DNA of 64,000 nt from Cyanoderma ruficeps (taxonomy: Eukaryota > Chordata > Aves > Passeriformes > Timaliidae), in NCBI GenBank assembly GCA_008694505.1, contig VZDJ01000059.1:1-64000 (forward strand). The letters run 5' to 3'. Position 1 is the stretch's first letter. The number at the start of each line of letters is the position of its first letter. The notes under the pieces were generated by a model. It did not search any database. It worked only from the letters and a program-made list of their open reading frames with translations, and was not told the origin of the DNA. Shown piece by piece: positions 63,296 through 64,000 of the stretch. The translations under genes were made by a program, and so were the position numbers.

Positions 63296-64000
63296 TCATG
63301 AAGGCCCATCAGAGTGATCGCTCATGTCCTCGACTTCAGAGTCGTCACTCAGTGGTTCCCCCACTGGTTGACCTTCATTTTGATCACGGTCTCCTGCCTG
63401 TCCGTTGGCCGGATTCTGTCTCTGCGGTCTCAGGTCAGGACGGACACATTTCGCAGGTACCCAGCGTACTCCTGTATCTGTGGAGACACAAGCATACCCG
63501 CGCCCCGAGGCGATAAGGTCATAGGGACCTTCCCATTGTTTGGTGACTAGGTTTCGCACCCAGACCTTCGCTCGAGGCTGAGGCGTCTCGTCCGAAGCCT
63601 GCAATGAAAGGTGGTGATTCAAGAAAACAGGATTATTTGAGTTCTGCGGCACCGTGAGGTGATTGATCGTGTACAAAGCCTTTTGCAACCGACTATGTGG
63701 GGTTTCACCCTGCATTCCCCGCTTTTGTTTCTGAAGAACACGCTTGAGTGTACCATGAGCGCGTTCCACAATTGCCTGGCCTGTGGGAGAATGAGGGATC
63801 CCAAATTTATGAGAAACACCCCACAATTGCAGGAACTGCCGCACCTTCTGTGATGCATAAGCAGGACCATTGTCGGTCTTGATGGCAGAAGGTATGCCTA
63901 GAACAGCAAAGGCCTGCCTCCAGTGGGCAATGACATCTCGGGTCTTTTCTCCCGTATGAGCCGAAGCCCACATAGCAGAGGAGAACGTGTCCACCGTAAC
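63296..64000 (-). CDS. pol: Integrase of provirus V, open to the window edge
   Basis: A continuous frame of 235 codons, no stop or shift, entering from the right edge within the catalytic core. Second Asp in TDNGPAYAS (about 63880), catalytic Glu in IVERAHGTLKRVL (about 63760), C-terminal domain with YDLIASGRGYACVSTDTGVRWVP (about 63480-63545), then a Pro/Gln- and Asp/Ser-rich tail. The stop is only about 70 bp from the LTR, so no env exists. Best preserved pol segment in the window, so V is probably among the youngest insertions. Confidence 0.9.
   Translation of the reverse strand, partial: VTVDTFSSAMWASAHTGEKTRDVIAHWRQAFAVLGIPSAIKTDNGPAYASQKVRQFLQLWGVSHKFGIPHSPTGQAIVERAHGTLKRVLQKQKRGMQGETPHSRLQKALYTINHLTVPQNSNNPVFLNHHLSLQASDETPQPRAKVWVRNLVTKQWEGPYDLIASGRGYACVSTDTGVRWVPAKCVRPDLRPQRQNPANGQAGDRDQNEGQPVGEPLSDDSEVEDMSDHSDGPS

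Noticed and set aside
1..64000. tRNA genes, rRNA genes and CR1-type LINE coding sequence
   Set aside because: None seen by eye on either strand; short diverged CR1 pieces could still be missed without a library search.

Overview
The window looks like heterochromatic, repeat-filled DNA from a bird, most likely a passerine and possibly a W chromosome or a subtelomeric/unplaced contig. Grounds: betaretrovirus-like proviruses (dUTPase-protease, tRNA-Lys-type primer sites, 6-bp target duplications) that carry gamma-type Env with a CX6CC motif, an ERVL-like element, a gamma-type provirus, many nested solo LTRs, degenerate TTAGGG arrays and a very large G/C-strand-biased minisatellite. I recognise no complete host gene, no tRNA or rRNA gene and no CRISPR array. 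The species and chromosome are inference only.

Layout. 1-1264: end of provirus A (env + 3' LTR), apparently lying inside provirus B. 1265-7240: provirus B, plus strand (gag, dUTPase-protease, pol, env, 3' LTR), broken by frameshifts. 7241-10941: ERVL-like provirus D, minus strand, split by solo LTR E1. 10942-25906: provirus H, plus strand (LTR, leader, gag, pro, pol), interrupted in its gag by the complete minus-strand provirus C (12084-19186), in pro by an LTR-like insert, and in RNase H by solo LTR I. 26022-26325: solo LTR J1. About 26530-32693: gamma-like provirus K with solo LTR L1 in gag. 32694-36543: 5'-truncated beta-like provirus F; its integrase is split by solo LTR E2, which itself holds solo LTRs G2 and O. 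36559-40396: a 73-bp satellite and a TTAGGG-like satellite with inserts N1, W and P. 40397-49739: provirus Q, minus strand, with solo LTR R1 inside. 49740-50520: satellite again. 50521-51335: unclassified sequence. 51340-58385: 12-bp-based minisatellite that switches strand near 52546, with inserts G3, N2 and T. 58386-62923: LTR debris, foldbacks and CA-rich repeat. 62924-64000: young-looking, env-less provirus V, minus strand.

The coding regions do not form host pathways; each is or was part of a gag-pro-pol-env retroviral programme. Most are broken. Still open over their visible length are A env (298 codons), B protease, V integrase, and the internally deleted Env of Q. Target-site duplications read by eye allow a relative insertion order and sort the LTRs into 4-, 5- and 6-bp classes. 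One assembly gap (161 N, 14869-15029) and two single N bases (48776, 51647) are present. All identities come from motifs seen by eye; no search was run.
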